Numbered from the stretch's first letter, positions 22,501-34,903 are shown. The stretch: DNA of 64,000 nucleotides from Selaginella moellendorffii (GCF_000143415.4 NW_003314273.1:822222-886221), one strand, 5' to 3'. Notes: generated from the sequence alone by a model not told the origin. Made by a program: numbers and translations.

Positions 22501-23430
22501 TTGCTGTCACGCTGATGTATATATCCCAGAAAAAATTCCAACAGAAAATTCATTAGTAAACGGTTGTGACTCCCGTCAATTTGTCCCACCAACTTTGGGT
22601 TCATCACTCAACAGGAACTGCCAGTATTATTATTAATAGATATACAAGCTTTTACAGGACTTGAGTCATAAAACAATTTGTGAAATAATCATATGAAAGT
22701 CATATACAAATATACATAAGAAAACAATAACAAAACTTAAAACAGGGAAATAAAACCATACACAAAATTCAGTTTAATATTTTAAAAATTATATGCAATC
22801 CAAAAACCACATTCACAACCATAAATTCTCATTTTACAAATGTAAAAAAGTTTCAAAATATATGTAATGACAAACACTACCAATTATATGATTGTCTTTA
22901 TTATCATTGACTAGGTTATATCATTTTATATTTATATATTAGAACTTAAGATTACTATATTTCAAAATGAACTAAATTTATATGACTATTAAAAATTAAA
23001 CTTATTTTATTAAAGTATTTATTCTTGTACTTTGAGGGCCAAGTGTACAACTACAATGCCATATACATAGTGGGATTTTGGTGGTTTTAATTTAGACCAC
23101 TCGCTCGTATATATAAACTAAGGTTTTTGGGCTAATTGATATGTACATTTTCTGTATTCTCTTTCCATATTCCAAACACTCACATTGGTGGAAGTGAGGG
23201 GCACCTTTTCTTGTCTCTAAGGTATGTTTAAATTTGGGATTTTGGTTTAAATCTAACTTTTGCATCATCTAGATCTAATTTTTTTTATTCCTTTTCTTTT
23301 GTTCTTCTTTTTTAGGATTTTGGTTTAGATCTAGCTTTTCCATTGTCTAGATTTCCCCTTCTTTCTAGTTCTTTCTCATTTCCTTTATTTTGCTCTTTCT
23401 TTTTCATTCATTTTCATGGCAGAGCAGCAA
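22501..23430. other. AT-rich repeat debris and possible leader of family D element
   Basis: Very AT-rich with no coding frame. From about 23150 it becomes pyrimidine-rich (runs of CTTTTCTTTTG and duplicated GATTTTGGTTTA), leading into the gag-like region of a Ty3/Gypsy relic. It probably contains the worn 5' LTR and leader of that element. I could not place LTR ends. Confidence 0.4.
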
Positions 23431-25925
23431 TCTCTTCCAGTAGTAATTAGTGTAATTGCTTGATGCCATGTAATTGCAATTGAACAACCAAACTTAGGTG
23501 ATGGCAGCATTCACGGATATGGTACAGTTCCTCTTGCTCTTAGTGCCAATCTTCATGTTCAGCCAGAGTTCTTTCGTGGGAATCCTAGGGATAATGTGTA
23601 TCATTGGTTTGATCACTTCACAGTGATTGCCACATATCATTTTTGGGATGATGCTCGACATTTGCGTGAGTTTCCCATGTGTCTCCAAAGGACGACACTA
23701 CAGTGGTACAATGGTTTGAGTGCAGCCACTAGTAGGGATTGGAGTGTTCTCCCAGACGTCTTTAAACGCGCATTCAAACATGCCGACAATTATGATGATG
23801 CCTTCCAGCAATTGCATCGTCTTTGTCAAGGGCCATCTGAGTCGGTGATACAATTTGGCATTCATTTCCGAAGCTTCTTGCTTCGTGTGGAGCCAAATAT
23901 GTCAGAGTGGATTAAGTTAGGAATGTTGTGGCCAGCACTTTGTCAAGATTTTGTTGGATTTGTGCATGCACTTGCTCTAACCACCCTTGACGATGCTCTT
24001 TATCTGGTATAGCATTATGAGACATCACCTCTTCCACTTTTCATTGCACGTCCTTCCACTCCATTCTATGTGGGTGATGGTCCTATTCCAATAGAGGTTG
24101 ATGTTGCTGCTGCTCGAGTCCAAGGACAAGGGTGAGGACGTGGTCGTGGCCATGATGTTCGCTGTTAGGCATGTGATGAAATTGGTCACACTTATCGGCA
24201 TTGTCAGTTTTTTCTGGATTGGCAACCTCCATTTCTTGGGTGGAAACTTTGGTGTCAACAACATCCTATTAGTGCTGCTATAGTGGAAGGTCTGGACACC
24301 GAGATGCATTTGGGAAATGAGGAGTTGCATGAGTAATAGAGAGACTTTATACGAATAAGTCAGTGATTCCTCCATCTTTCTTTCGGGAGTATCATCAAGA
24401 GGTTCACTAGCACTAGTTCATCCATTGTTTATTTTCCAAGCTCGTTTTTATAATAAAAGGTCTCCTATTATTCTTTCCGTGTTGGCTGATACAGGTTTAA
24501 GCTTATCTTCTATTGCTTGATTTGTTGCTACACATTGCCGTTTATATTTGCATCGTGTGGCGGAGCCAATTTTTATTCTTTATGGAAACAGCCATACACA
24601 TGCATGTGCACGAGATGAGGTAGATTTAGTTGTGCGTGTGGGCGATCTTGAGCTTGGGTTGCAGTCATTGCGGGTGGTGTTGAGTCAAGTTTTTGACCTT
24701 ATCTTTGGTATAGATTAGTTGTAGCACAATCATGCCAAGTGTGATTTTGAAACTTCTCCCCCTTATCTTATACTACCTTATATTTCATTCATTTATCTCA
24801 CTTCAGTACCTTTTTGTCCTTCTACTTTTACTTCTGCTTTCATTACTTTTGCCCCCCCTCCCCCCTCCCCCCTCCTTCCTCCTATGTTTCTGTCTTGCTT
24901 TGCTCTTCCCTTTTTCGATCCCTTCAACAATCTTTGTGTTGTAACGATTGATTGGCTCATGAAGGAGTATTCTGCTCTCTTTGAATTTGACCTATCATTT
25001 GGGGCCAAGATTGCCATACGTCATACTATTCCAACTGGGGATGCACATTCAATCAAGGTTCCTGTTCGTCATTGATCACCCAAAGAGATTAAGATTTTAC
25101 GTGCAAATGTCAAGGAGATGTTAGAGAAGGGTGTTATTTGGAAGTCGTGAAGTCCTTGGGCATATAAACCTCATCTTGTGATAAAGTCTGATGAGAGTAT
25201 TCATTTCTACATCGATTATCGTTTGTTAAATGAAGTGACGATCCTAGATGTGTACCTTCTTCCTCACACTGTTGATCTCTTGGATCGTTTAGGGCGAAGT
25301 CGTTAGTTCACCAAGCTAGATTTTGCTTCTAGGTACTGGCAAGTATCGATGGCCGAAGAAGATATTCGTAAAACTACTTTTCGTACACTGTTTGGTTTGT
25401 ACGAGTTTTTGGTGATGTTGTTTGGTTTGAACAATGCTCCTGCAACTTTCTAACATATGATGGATGAAGTTCTTTGCAATATGCCAAAGGTGATTCCTGA
25501 CTTTATTGATGATGTCTTGATCCATTCAGAGGGGACGTGGGAGGAGCACATTTGTGATGTTTGTAAAGTGTTGGATTGGTTACGGGACGTTAGTTTAAAC
25601 CTAAAGTGGTCAAAATGCATGTTTGGGTCCAAGGACACGACTTATCTTGGGTACTGTATTTTTCGTGAAGGTTTGCAAGTTGACCTTAACAAATTTGTGG
25701 CTGTTTTAAAGTTCCTCACTCCGAAGTGTGTGAATGATATGCATTGCTTCTTGGGCAAGGCATAGTATCTTGGTTGTTTTGTGAATCATCTTTCTTATCG
25801 CACTGCACTGTTGCAAGTGTTGTTGAAGTCATCAACGTCATTTTTCATCTGGTCTCCGGATTGTGAACAGGTATTTGAGGATCTCAAAGAGCTGTTGACG
25901 ACTCCTGTGCCATTTACTTTAATAC
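23431..25925 (+). mobile_element. Degenerate Ty3/Gypsy retrotransposon, family D copy 1
   Basis: gag-pol remnants lie in order on the plus strand: a gag domain (about 23560-24010, RGNPRDNVYHWFDHF and LQRTTLQWYNGLSAA), a broken zinc knuckle (about 24165-24205), a protease trace (ADTG near 24487), and reverse transcriptase (about 25190-25780), including the catalytic FIDDVLIHS (25503-25529) and [13 protein letters not shown], running into the RNase H start (about 25800-25925). In-frame stops and frameshifts interrupt every domain, so it cannot make a protein. Integrase is not seen. A worse copy lies at about 47250-48250. Confidence 0.85.
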
Positions 25926-26270
25926 CACATATAATTGAAAAAGGAGCAATTGCTTGATGAGAGAGCCTTTAATGGTTATTTTATCCCCAATTATCCCCCA
26001 AGGTTCCAAAGATTCATGATGATAATATATTCAAATATCATCTTATAATCACATGCACTATATCAACATCTTATAGTATTTGCAGAGACAAACTCCTATA
26101 TAAAATAGGAATCATTATAAATATGGACAAAGTTTTAAATGAAAACCAAAGGCACCATCAATAATAAATAATCATTTAAATCAGTTTCTACAAAATAAAA
26201 AAATATTGAGAATATAGGTTATTTGAATAACCTTGGCCCCTCGGGCAGCCAAAGTGCCCTAGCAAGTCAT
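25926..26270. other. AT-rich spacer before chromovirus A
   Basis: No gene or clear element. AT-rich debris into which element A inserted; its left target duplicate GTCAT is at 26266-26270. Confidence 0.4.
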
Positions 26271-27437
26271 TGTAAGGAATCAACTCCTTAAGGTATCGTA
26301 GACTAAAGGATCCTAGAAAGCACGATCAAAATGATAAAGAGTTCATCGGATGGGACTAAGTCTAAGATCGAGTCCAAGACCGACTGTAAGATTGAGTTCA
26401 AGATAAAGTTCAGGATTGAGTCTAAGACTGAGTTCGAGACCGAGTTCGAGACCGAGTTTGAGACAGAGTTCGAGATCCAAGATTGGGTCCGAGACTGAGT
26501 CCGAGGTCAAGTCTGAAGTCAAGTCTGAGATCGGGTCTGAGGTCGAGTCCAAGATCGGGTCCGAGGTCAAGTCCGAGATCAAGTCCGAGACCGAGTCCGA
26601 AGTTGGGTCCGAGATCAAGTTCGAGATTGAGTCCGAGACCGAGTCCGAATACTAATACAGGTTGAGGGGTGAAAGCCCAAAGTGTGTGTCTCCCAGGGGG
26701 GGGCTGTAGGGGGTTCCAAAAGTATAATAGGGATAGGGAGGTCCAGGAACCAGTCTTGAAGAAACTCTTTAATGGTGTTTCCAAATTGACTTAAGGTTGA
26801 GATTGGGACCGAGGGGCCTTGGGTGGGAGTGAGCATGGACTCGGGTGGTGCCAGAGGGGCCACCCAAGGAAGTGCTCAAAAGCAACTCCCATTCCCGAAG
26901 GGAAACTAACTGTGGTGCTCCCGGCTCATATGGAGTGGTGCCCCACTTGAGTACCTTGCGGCTCATTAGTCCTCGCTGTTCCTAGGGGCTTGGGCCTTCC
27001 TTTCGGGATGGAAGTGGGGGGGGTAGAGGTACCCATACTAGGCCGTTGGGCCATAGTGTTTTGCCCCGGCATCCCGAAGCAAGTGTTGCACCGAAGGCTT
27101 GGGATTTAGAGGGTCTTATGATTAAGTTTTGTTGTACCAAGGGGTGTTAAGAATCTGGAGGTTTAGTGTGCTTGGCTGCTTGTGCCTGTGGGGAGTGTAG
27201 CAGAACCTTAAGTCAATATAACCCGGGGAGGGGGATTGGGAGAGATTAGGGAATCCGTGGATGGATGGCTAATGCTCCGTTGCTCGTGCAGTGAGTAGCT
27301 GAAACTAAGTAAGACCAAGTAGGAGCTAGTACAATAGGCGAGAACCTTGGCGAGGGAACTTAGCAAAAGCTAAGGCAGTGTTGGTCGGATAGATGAGATA
27401 AGTTGGCAAATTGGAAATGAAAAATTTGGGGCTTACA
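26271..27437 (+). repeat. 5' LTR of element A
   Basis: 1167 bp, TGTAAG...CTTACA. It contains the imperfect GAGTCCGAGATC-type tandem array (about 26340-26650), then a G-tract/TATA-like core (GGGGGGGCTGTAGGGGG, then AGTATAATAGGG), then a C/G-rich body. It matches the 3' LTR at 45181-46343. Confidence 0.88.
26340..26650 (+). repeat. Imperfect 6/12-bp array GAGTCNGAGNNC in the LTR
   Basis: Tandem hexamers such as GAGTCC-GAGATC and GAGTCT-GAGACC continue for about 300 bp. Similar arrays occur in every A/B LTR copy (30375-30640, 30805-31015, 44215-44425, 45265-45560) and in worn form at 61090-61325. Open frames across them are low-complexity Ser/Glu/Val strings and not genes. Confidence 0.85.
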
Positions 27438-27440
27438 ATT

Positions 27441-27452
27441 TGGTATCGGAGC
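27441..27452 (+). other. Primer-binding site of element A
   Basis: TGGTATCGGAGC starts 3 bases after the 5' LTR. It matches the initiator Met-tRNA 3'-end complement (TGGTATCAGAGC) except for one base. Confidence 0.8.
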
Positions 27453-27496
27453 CTTTTCCTCAGTTCTACCGAAGGATAGAGGCGGATTGCTGGGAG

Positions 27497-28620
27497 ATGG
27501 CAAAGGCAGGGCAGAAACGAACTAAGGTAGAGACAGAATCTCCTCTAGAGCTGGAGCCTCCGGTTGAACAAAAGGCTATGGATGAGGAATCCATGCATGA
27601 GGAGGACTCTAGTGAGGAAACTTTCAAACAGGAGTCTAGTGGTGAGGTTCAGTTGTCCAAAGCTTGATTGGACGTTCTAGAAGGACAATTAACGCAGACC
27701 AATGCCCTGTTGGACTCTCGTATGCAAGATAAAGCGTGACGAGAAACGAAAGAAAAGGCAAAAATCTGTGGATGTTGGCAGTGCAGAAGGTGTAGACCCT
27801 TCGGTAAGGACTGAGGTAGAACCAAACAAGGTCGAACAGACCAAACTAGAATTAGTCCCTTAGACAGTTTCTAAGTACAAACCAAAGCCCCCACCAGTCT
27901 TCAAGGGAGTAAATGACTATAAAGTGCTGGAAGATTGGTTTTACAATATGGAGGACTATTTCTATGTGTTGCAGTTACCGAGCTCGGAGGTCTCATGTCC
28001 AAAACCAAACTTGGCAGATAATGCCAAGTTTTGGTGGAGAACAACATAAGCCAACGAAGGACTGGTGGCCACTTGAGAAATGATGAAGGTGAGAATCCAC
28101 GCGACGTATGTTCTTCCGAATGCTACTCTGCACTTAAGGGATGAGTTGAGTAGGCTAAAGCAGACCGAAACCATTCAAGAGTATGTGAATGGGTTTATGG
28201 CAAAGAGGATACTTGTCACAGATATGGGTGATATGAATGCGTTCCATGCCTTCATATCAGGTTTGCAAACCTGAGGTCGTGGCAGGGTGATGCGTTGGAA
28301 CCCGACCAACTACATTTCAATGATAACCTATGAAAGGGGAACACGACAGGGTCGGGATCCATATTTAGCAAAGGGGCCAAACCTAGAGGAATATATGACA
28401 AAGGGAAATTTAAGAAGAGTTTCTCTAAGAATGAATCCTCGAGGTTCTGGAAAGGCAAATCCGATGGCCAGTGAGCAAGTACTTGGGGGAGTCAGGCAAA
28501 AAGAGATAAACCCATAAATAAAAAGGTTAAATCTGTTAGTAGCATGAGAAACAACATATGCTACAATTGCGGTGAAGTGGGATACTTTTCGAAGGAATGT
28601 CCCTACCCGAAGAAGGCCAA
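27497..28620 (+). pseudogene. Element A gag, interrupted
   Basis: It begins MAKAGQKRTK and is related to the minus-strand gag of element B. Recognisable parts: an acidic N-terminus, LADNAKFWWRTT, LPNATLHLRDELSRLK, and a zinc knuckle at 28559-28600 whose histidine codon is now Tyr (CYNCGEVGYFSKEC). Stops after about residue 55 and elsewhere plus a frameshift prevent translation. Confidence 0.8.
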
Positions 28621-28699
28621 AGCTAATATGGCCATTAAGTCAAATGAAATCTAAATTGAGGTATGTCATCCAGTCCTTAGCTCAAAGTTACTCATTACA

Positions 28700-29290
28700 C
28701 AAGCAACTTTGGTAGAGAGTCATTCGCAACATCTATTAGCCCTCCAAAGGAAGCTTGGAGATAGCTTTGTTAAGATCCTTATTAACACAGGTGCTTTAGA
28801 TAATTTTATGGCTGCAGACATAGTCCAGCAAGCCGGATTAATGGTGCAGCGGCTGGGTGAACCAAGGACGATAGAGTTTGTTCAAGGTAGCCAAAGCACC
28901 GATGAGATACTTCGACAAACGAGAGTCGAAGTAGGGAGATGGAAAATAAACATAGATTTCACCATATTGGACATGGCGGGATTTGATGTAATCTTTGGGA
29001 TGGATTAATTCAATCGGTTCGTAGTAGCCCTACATGGAAAAGGGAGGAACTTTGTGGTACTAGTGAATGCCCAGGGAGAATGATCTAGGGTGGAGGCCTA
29101 GGATTTAAAGGTAGGGCAATGTAAAGCCAAAGACTTTTGTTTAAATTTAGTGTCTACGAAAGGACAACTCACTAAAGGAACCAAGGTAGCATTTTTATGC
29201 TTACTCTCGGTGAAGAGTGACAAAAAGACGGGAATGGAAGAAGTACCTTTAGTGATCCAATGGGTGTTAAACCAATTCCAAAATACCATA
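28700..29290 (+). pseudogene. Element A protease region, active-site Asp changed
   Basis: The retroviral-type aspartic protease signature reads ILINTGALDNF where ILIDTSASDNF is seen in element B, so the catalytic Asp is Asn. The conserved FDVIFGMD follows, then a stop. After about 29290 the frame jumps to integrase C-terminal sequence. Confidence 0.75.
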
Positions 29291-29291
29291 T

Positions 29292-29591
29292 AGTGAAGGA
29301 TTCTTTAGAACGGGCTCAACAAAGGTAAACTAAGTACGCAAAGCAGAAGCGCTGGGAGGTAGAGTTCCAAGCTAGGGAGAAGGTGTGGCTGAACACCAAG
29401 AACCTCAAGCTACCAAGTGGGATCAGCCGAAAGTTGACCCAAAGTTAAAAATGCATGTATTCCTAGAAATGAATTGATCTTGAGTTCCTTTAGCAGGTTC
29501 AAGATTGAGGCATGAATCGGTAAAGTGGCTTACCATCTTTGACTTCCTCGAGAGATAGGCAAGATGCACCCAGTGTTCTATGTGAACTTAC
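29292..29591 (+). pseudogene. Element A integrase C-terminal fragment
   Basis: Plus-strand remnants LERAQQR, FQAREKVWLNTKNLKLPSG and KMHPVFYVNLL match the end of a Ty3/Gypsy integrase (GPY/F region), with stops between them. The insertion point of element B (CTTAC, 29587-29591) lies at its 3' edge; the chromodomain resumes after 44498. Confidence 0.75.
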
Positions 29592-30709
29592 TGTAAGCCA
29601 CAAATTTTTCCTTTTCCAATTTGCCAACTTACCTCATCTACCCGTCCAGCACTATTTTGGCTTTTGCTAAGTTCCCTCGCCAACGTTCCCACCTATGGTA
29701 CCAACTCCTACTTGGGCTTACTTAGTTTCAGTTACTCACTGCACGAGCAACGAAGCATTAACCATCCATCCACGGATTCCCAAATCTCTCCCAATCCCCC
29801 TCCCCGGGTTAGACTGGACTTAAAGTTCGGCTACACTCCCCGCAGGCACAAGCAGCCAAGCACACCAAGCCTCTAGGTTCCTAACACCCCTTGGTACCAC
29901 AACACTTGATTAAGGGGCCCTCTAAATCCTAAGTCTTAGGTGCAACACTTGCTTCAGGACGCCGGGGCAAAACACCGTGGCCTAACGACCCGGTATGGGT
30001 ACCTCTACCCCCCAACTTCCATCCCAAAAGAAGGCCCAAGCCCCTAGGAAGGGCGAGGACCAATGAGCCGCATGGTACTCAAGTGGGGCACCACTCGACA
30101 TGAGCCAGGAGCACCGCAGTCGGTTTCCCTTTCAGGAGTGGGAGCTGCTCTTGAGCACTTTCTGGGGTGGCCCCTCTAGCACCACCCAAGTCCCTGCTCA
30201 CTCCCACCCAAGGCCGCCTCAACCTCAAGTCAGTTTGGAAGCACCGCTGGAGAGTTCTTTCAAGACTGGTTCATGGACCTCACTATCTCTACTATACTTT
30301 TGGAACCCCCTGCAGCCCCCCCCCCCCCCCCCCAGGAGATGCACGCTTTGGGCTTTCACCCTTTGACCCGTATTAGTACTCGAACTCGGTCTCAGACTCG
30401 ATCTCGGACCCGACTTCGAACTCGGTTTCGGACTCAATCTCGGACTCGACCTTGGACCCGATCTTAGACTAGACTTCGGACTTGACCTCGCACTCGGTCT
30501 CGGACCCAATCTCGGATCTTAGACTCTGTCTCAAACTTGGTCTTGGAGTTGGCCTCGGACTCGATCCCAGACTCTATCTCGAACTCAGTCTCAGAGTCGG
30601 TCTTGAACTTGATCTCAGACTCGGTCTTATCTGATGAACTCTTTATCATTTCGGTCGTGCTTTCGGGGATCCTTTAGCCTACGACACCTCGAGGAGTCGG
30701 TTCCTTACA
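29592..30709 (-). repeat. 3' LTR of element B
   Basis: On plus it starts TGTAAGCCAC and ends TTCCTTACA, the reverse of the element A LTR. It contains a long C run (about 30309-30330), the shared core and the 6-bp array. Confidence 0.85.
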
Positions 30710-31098
30710 ACTGCACCACCCATAGAAGAAGTTCGATGCCCACATTGAACATCTTTTGTTAATCCTATGACTTGCTGACCATGTCTCCAGGGGCATCCCC
30801 CCATCTCAGACTCAATCTCGGACTCAATCTCGGACCCGATCTCGGACTTGATTTCGGTCTCGACCTCGGACTCAATCTTGGACCTGATTTGGATCTCGGA
30901 CTCTGTCTCGAACTCAGTCTCAAACTCGGTCTCTGATTCGGCCTCAGACTCGATCCCGGACTCTATCTCGAACTCGGTCTCAGAGTCGGTCTTGGACTCG
31001 ATCTTCGACTCAGTCCCATCCGATGAACTCTTTGTCATTTTGGTTATGCTTTCGGGGATCCTTTAGCCTACGACACCTTGGCGAGTTGGTTCCTTACA
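30710..31098 (-). repeat. Duplicated 3' UTR end plus partial LTR of element B
   Basis: 30710-30802 repeats the 3' untranslated end also seen at 31099-31190 (ACCACCCATAGAAGAAGTTC and GACCATGT). 30803-31098 is only the first 296 bp of an LTR (array plus TGTAAGG end). The unit therefore occurs twice in tandem, once cut off inside the array. Confidence 0.8.
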
Positions 31099-31480
31099 AC
31101 TCCACCACCCATAGAAGAAGTTCGATGCCCACATCGAACATCTCTTTTTTATCCTACGACTTGTTGACCATGTTTCCGGGGGCATCCCCCACTTAGTGGT
31201 GTGCCTAAGTTAGCCTCCCCAACCAAGAGCTTATGACAACAGAATATAGGTGTCCCTATACTCCTCACCTCACCACGCCCTAGTATGGGGTCGGGACTTG
31301 AACCCAGCCTTGCTTTATTAGGGGGTTGGGACTCGAACCCAACCTTCATAGAATACGTCTACGGATTTGACATCCCCGCAAGGCGTCGGGCGTAGTTCTC
31401 TACGCCTGGTCGACCTAGCTAACCCATGCTAATTAGCTTACCTTCGGCGCGCCTTCAGGTCCCAACATATGCCATTTGTT
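31099..31480 (-). other. Non-coding 3' stretch of element B
   Basis: Between the chromodomain stop and the LTR. The same stretch, reverse-complemented, precedes the 3' LTR of element A (about 44790-45180). No open frame. Confidence 0.7.
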
Positions 31481-31489
31481 CAACTTCAC

Positions 31490-32060
31490 AAATTGATACT
31501 TTAATTGAACTTTGGATAAGTACATAGAGTTCTGTCTTGTAGAAATTCTTCCACTAGACCTCGCGCGTTCGCTAGGTTCTCCTCCGGTTCTCATGTTCCT
31601 TCGCAGTGTGGAAATCCTTTCCACTTCACATGGAACTCTCTCACCTTGCGTCCTTGTCGCTTGCTCTTGCACGCATTGAGGATGGCCTCGACTTTGTATT
31701 CCTAGTCGGAGACGGTAAGCCACTTTACTAATTCGAGCCTCAATCTCATAAGGCCCCGCAAACCTGCTTAAGGAACTCAAGATCAACTCATTTACAGGAA
31801 TACATGCATTTTTACCTTTGGGTCAACTTCCGGCTGATCCCACTTGGTAGCCTGAGGTTCTTGGTGTTTAGCCACACCTTCTCCCCATGTTGGAACTCTA
31901 CATCCTAGCGCTTCTGGTTCGCATACTTGGTTTGCCTTTGTTGAGCCTATTCTAAGGAATCCCTCACTAGATTCCAAATGTTGAGTCTTTCCGCTGTGAA
32001 TGCCTCCACTGCGGGTAACTCTCCATGATACTCGGCCACGCCAAGTTCCATAGGACCTTC
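31490..32060 (-). pseudogene. Element B integrase C-terminus and chromodomain, frameshifted
   Basis: The minus strand shows GPYEIEARISKVAYRLRL (integrase GPY/F module, near 31750) and, in other frames at about 31500-31700, the counterpart of the chromodomain that is clearer at 44563-44739. Several frame changes break it. Confidence 0.7.
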
Positions 32061-32266
32061 AATAGCTCGCCCATTGATGACTTCTCATGGACTTACCCCG
32101 ATGCTCGAATGTGGTGAGTTGTTATAACACATTTCCGCAACTCCCAAATGACTTACCCAATTGGTCTGGTCTCCCGAGACATAGCATCACAAATAATCCT
32201 CCAGCTGCCTATTCACCCTTTCCGTTTGTCTGTCTGTCAAGAAGTGTTAGTGCCATCAAACTTGAC

Positions 32267-33019
32267 TTAATACCCATTACCTATCTGTGGGTGATAGGCT
32301 GTGCTGAATTTCAACTTGGTGCGATACTGTTCTAGGAGTGTTCTCCAAAACCTACTGGTGAAGATTTTATCTCGATCTGAAATAATCTCTTTTGGCCTTC
32401 CCCGCACTCGAACCACTTGTTCGAAGAACAGCTTCGCCACACCTTCCGCATCCACTTCCGTTGTGGTGGGTATGAAATGTGCCATCTTCGAAAATCAATC
32501 CACCACCACAAATATCACATCGAGCCCCTCACTTAGAGGGAGTCCCGTGATGAAGTCCATCGTAAAACATTTCCATGAACGATCTAGAATTGGGATGCTT
32601 TGTAACAAACCCCCACTAGCCTTAGTCACGGCTTTGACCTGTTGACATGTTGGACATATCTTTACATAGTTTTGGACGTCCTTAGCCATATCTGGCCAGT
32701 GATACTTCCTCTTGAGTAAGCCCATTGTCTTGGGCACTCCACCGTGTCCTGCAAAAGGTCCGTTATAACACTCTTCTAAGGCTACCTTCCTTAGTTCCCC
32801 TTCTGGAACATACACCCTTGTTTGCTTGTAATATATGAGTCCATTGCGTTCCACATAGCCCGTTTTCTCTTCCGTTGGCAGCTCACTTCTCTGGTGAGCT
32901 TCCCGTGCCTCTAGATTCCTCAGCAACACTTCTTGTGCTAGACCATCATTCTCGTATACGGTCCGCACATCATCCCAAAAGGTTGTTGTCACGCTAGATA
33001 TTGCCAACTTCAAGCTCAC
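32267..33019 (-). pseudogene. Element B integrase: zinc-binding domain and catalytic core
   Basis: Minus strand. The HHCC-type region has GHGGVPKTMGLLKRKYHW and CPTCQQVK. The core begins FTMDFITGLPLSEGLDV (first catalytic Asp) and, after a stop near 32492, continues MAHFIPTTTEVDAEGVAKLF, IISDRDKIFTSRFW (second Asp) and FSTAYHPQ. The domain is almost complete apart from the stop. Confidence 0.85.
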
Positions 33020-33099
33020 TTTTCAACTTAGCGCATCTACCACGATGTTGCTCTTCCCAGGCTTGTACAGAATCTCGCAATCAAACTCGGCCAAAGCAT

Positions 33100-34230
33100 T
33101 GGCCCACCGACCTTGTTTTCCTCTCAGGTCGCTGTGACAAGAAGTGTTTCATTGCCACATTGTCCGTGTAAACCTTGAAGTGTCTCCCAAGGTAGTGTCG
33201 CCACTCCTTAAGCGCCTTGACCACCGCAAACAATTCCTTCTTATGGGCAAGCCACTTCTATTGAGCCTTGTCCAACTTCTTTGAGAAGAACGCTACTGGA
33301 TGGTTGTCTTGCTTCAAAACTGCGCCCAACGCAAAGCCTGAAGCATCCGTTTCTACCTCAAAGTCCTTACCAAAGTCTGGTAACGCCAACACGGAAGCCT
33401 TCCTCAACTTTCCCTTGAGGTGGACGAATGCCGCCTCGCATTCTGCTGTCCATACCATCTTCCCTTTTCCCGTTTAGTCCGTTAAGGGTAGGGTTACTCT
33501 CGAATAGTGTCTGATAAACTTTCGATAGTAGTTGTATAGCCCCAAGAATGCCCTTAACTCGTGTATATTCGATGGTCACTCCCAATCCTGGATCGCTTGG
33601 ACCTTCTCAGGGTCCACCTTGAGCCTGTCCTTGCCACCACATGCCCGAGAAACTTTACCTCTTGCTGAGCAAAGTCACATTTGCTCTCTTTAGCATATAG
33701 CTAATATTTCCTTAGTTTCTCAAACACCTTCGTCAAATGTTTGGTATGCTCTTCTAGTGTTTCGCTATAGATTAGGATGTCATCAATATAGACGACCACA
33801 AAGTGATCCAGATAGGGTACAAAGATATGGTTCATCAACGCCAAAAACGTTGCCAGCGCATTTGCATAGCCCGAAGGGCATCACCAGAAACTCGAAGCTC
33901 CCATACCTCGTTCGACAGGTTGTCTTCTCGACATCTTCCTCTGCTACCCTGATCTGGTAGTATTCTGACCTTAGATCAATCCTCGAGAAGTATTTTGCCT
34001 TTCCCAACCTATCGAACAGGTCCTCAATCCTTAGCAAAGGGTACTTGTTTTTCTTTATATATTTGTTGAGTAACCGGTAATCTATGCACATGCGCATAGA
34101 TCCATCTTTCTTTTTCACAAATAGCACCGGTGCCCCATATGGCGACTTGCTCAACTTAACATACCCTTTGTCCACCAACTCCTCTAGTTGGCGCTTGAGC
34201 TCCACAAGTTCTTTTTCGTTCAAACGATAG
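33100..34230 (-). pseudogene. Element B reverse transcriptase and RNase H
   Basis: Minus strand. RT begins near 34223 ([58 protein letters not shown]). The catalytic VVVYIDDIL is at about 33778-33804, in a frame shifted from the upstream part. RNase H-like sequence (VETDASGFALGAVLKQ) is at about 33310-33360. Frame changes and stops separate the parts. Confidence 0.85.
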
Positions 34231-34351
34231 GGGGACGAACCACCGCCTCAGCACCCTCGACTAGCTCAATCTTATATTCTATCGGTTGTGTGGGGGGCAA
34301 CCCCGCCGGTACCTCCTCCGGCATGGTATCCTAGAATTGGTCCAACACCCG

Positions 34352-34903
34352 CTAGATCACTAAAGGTACTTCTTCCGTTCCTGTCTTTTTGTCACTCCTC
34401 ACCGAGAGTAAACACAAAAATGTAGCCTTGGTCCCTTTAGTGAGTTGTCCCCTCGTGGACACCAGGTTTAGGCACGAATCTTTGCCCTTGCATTGCCCTA
34501 CCTTTAGATCCTGGGCCTCCACCCTGGATCTTCTTCCTTGGGCATTCGCTAGTATCACAAGGTTCCTACCTTGTCTATGTAGGGCTACCATGAACCGATT
34601 GAACCAATCCATCCTGAAAATCACGTCAAATCCCAACATGTCCAACACGGTGAAATTCATGTCTACTTTCTAAGTCCCTACTTTGACTCTTGCTTGTCGA
34701 AGTACTTCATTGGTGCTTTAGCTACCTTGAACAAACTCTATAGTCCTTGGTTTGCCCAGCCGCTGCACCATTAGTCCGGTTTGCCGGACTATGTCTACAG
34801 CCACAAAATTATCCGAAGCACTCGTGTCAATAAGGATCTTAACAAAGCTACCCCCGAGCTTCCCTCGGAGGGCTAGTAGATGTCGCGAACGACTCTCTAC
34901 CAA
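34352..34903 (-). pseudogene. Element B protease region
   Basis: The minus strand shows KILIDTSASDNFVAVDIVRQ (aspartic protease active site DTSA) and GFDVIFRMDWFNRFMVAL, separated by a stop near 34716. Confidence 0.8.

Noticed and set aside
26343-26784. Several Ser/Asp/Leu-rich open frames across the GAGTCN arrays (also near 30464-31066, 44202-44466 and 45256-45552)
   Set aside because: They exist only because the hexamer array lacks stops in several frames; they lie inside LTRs.
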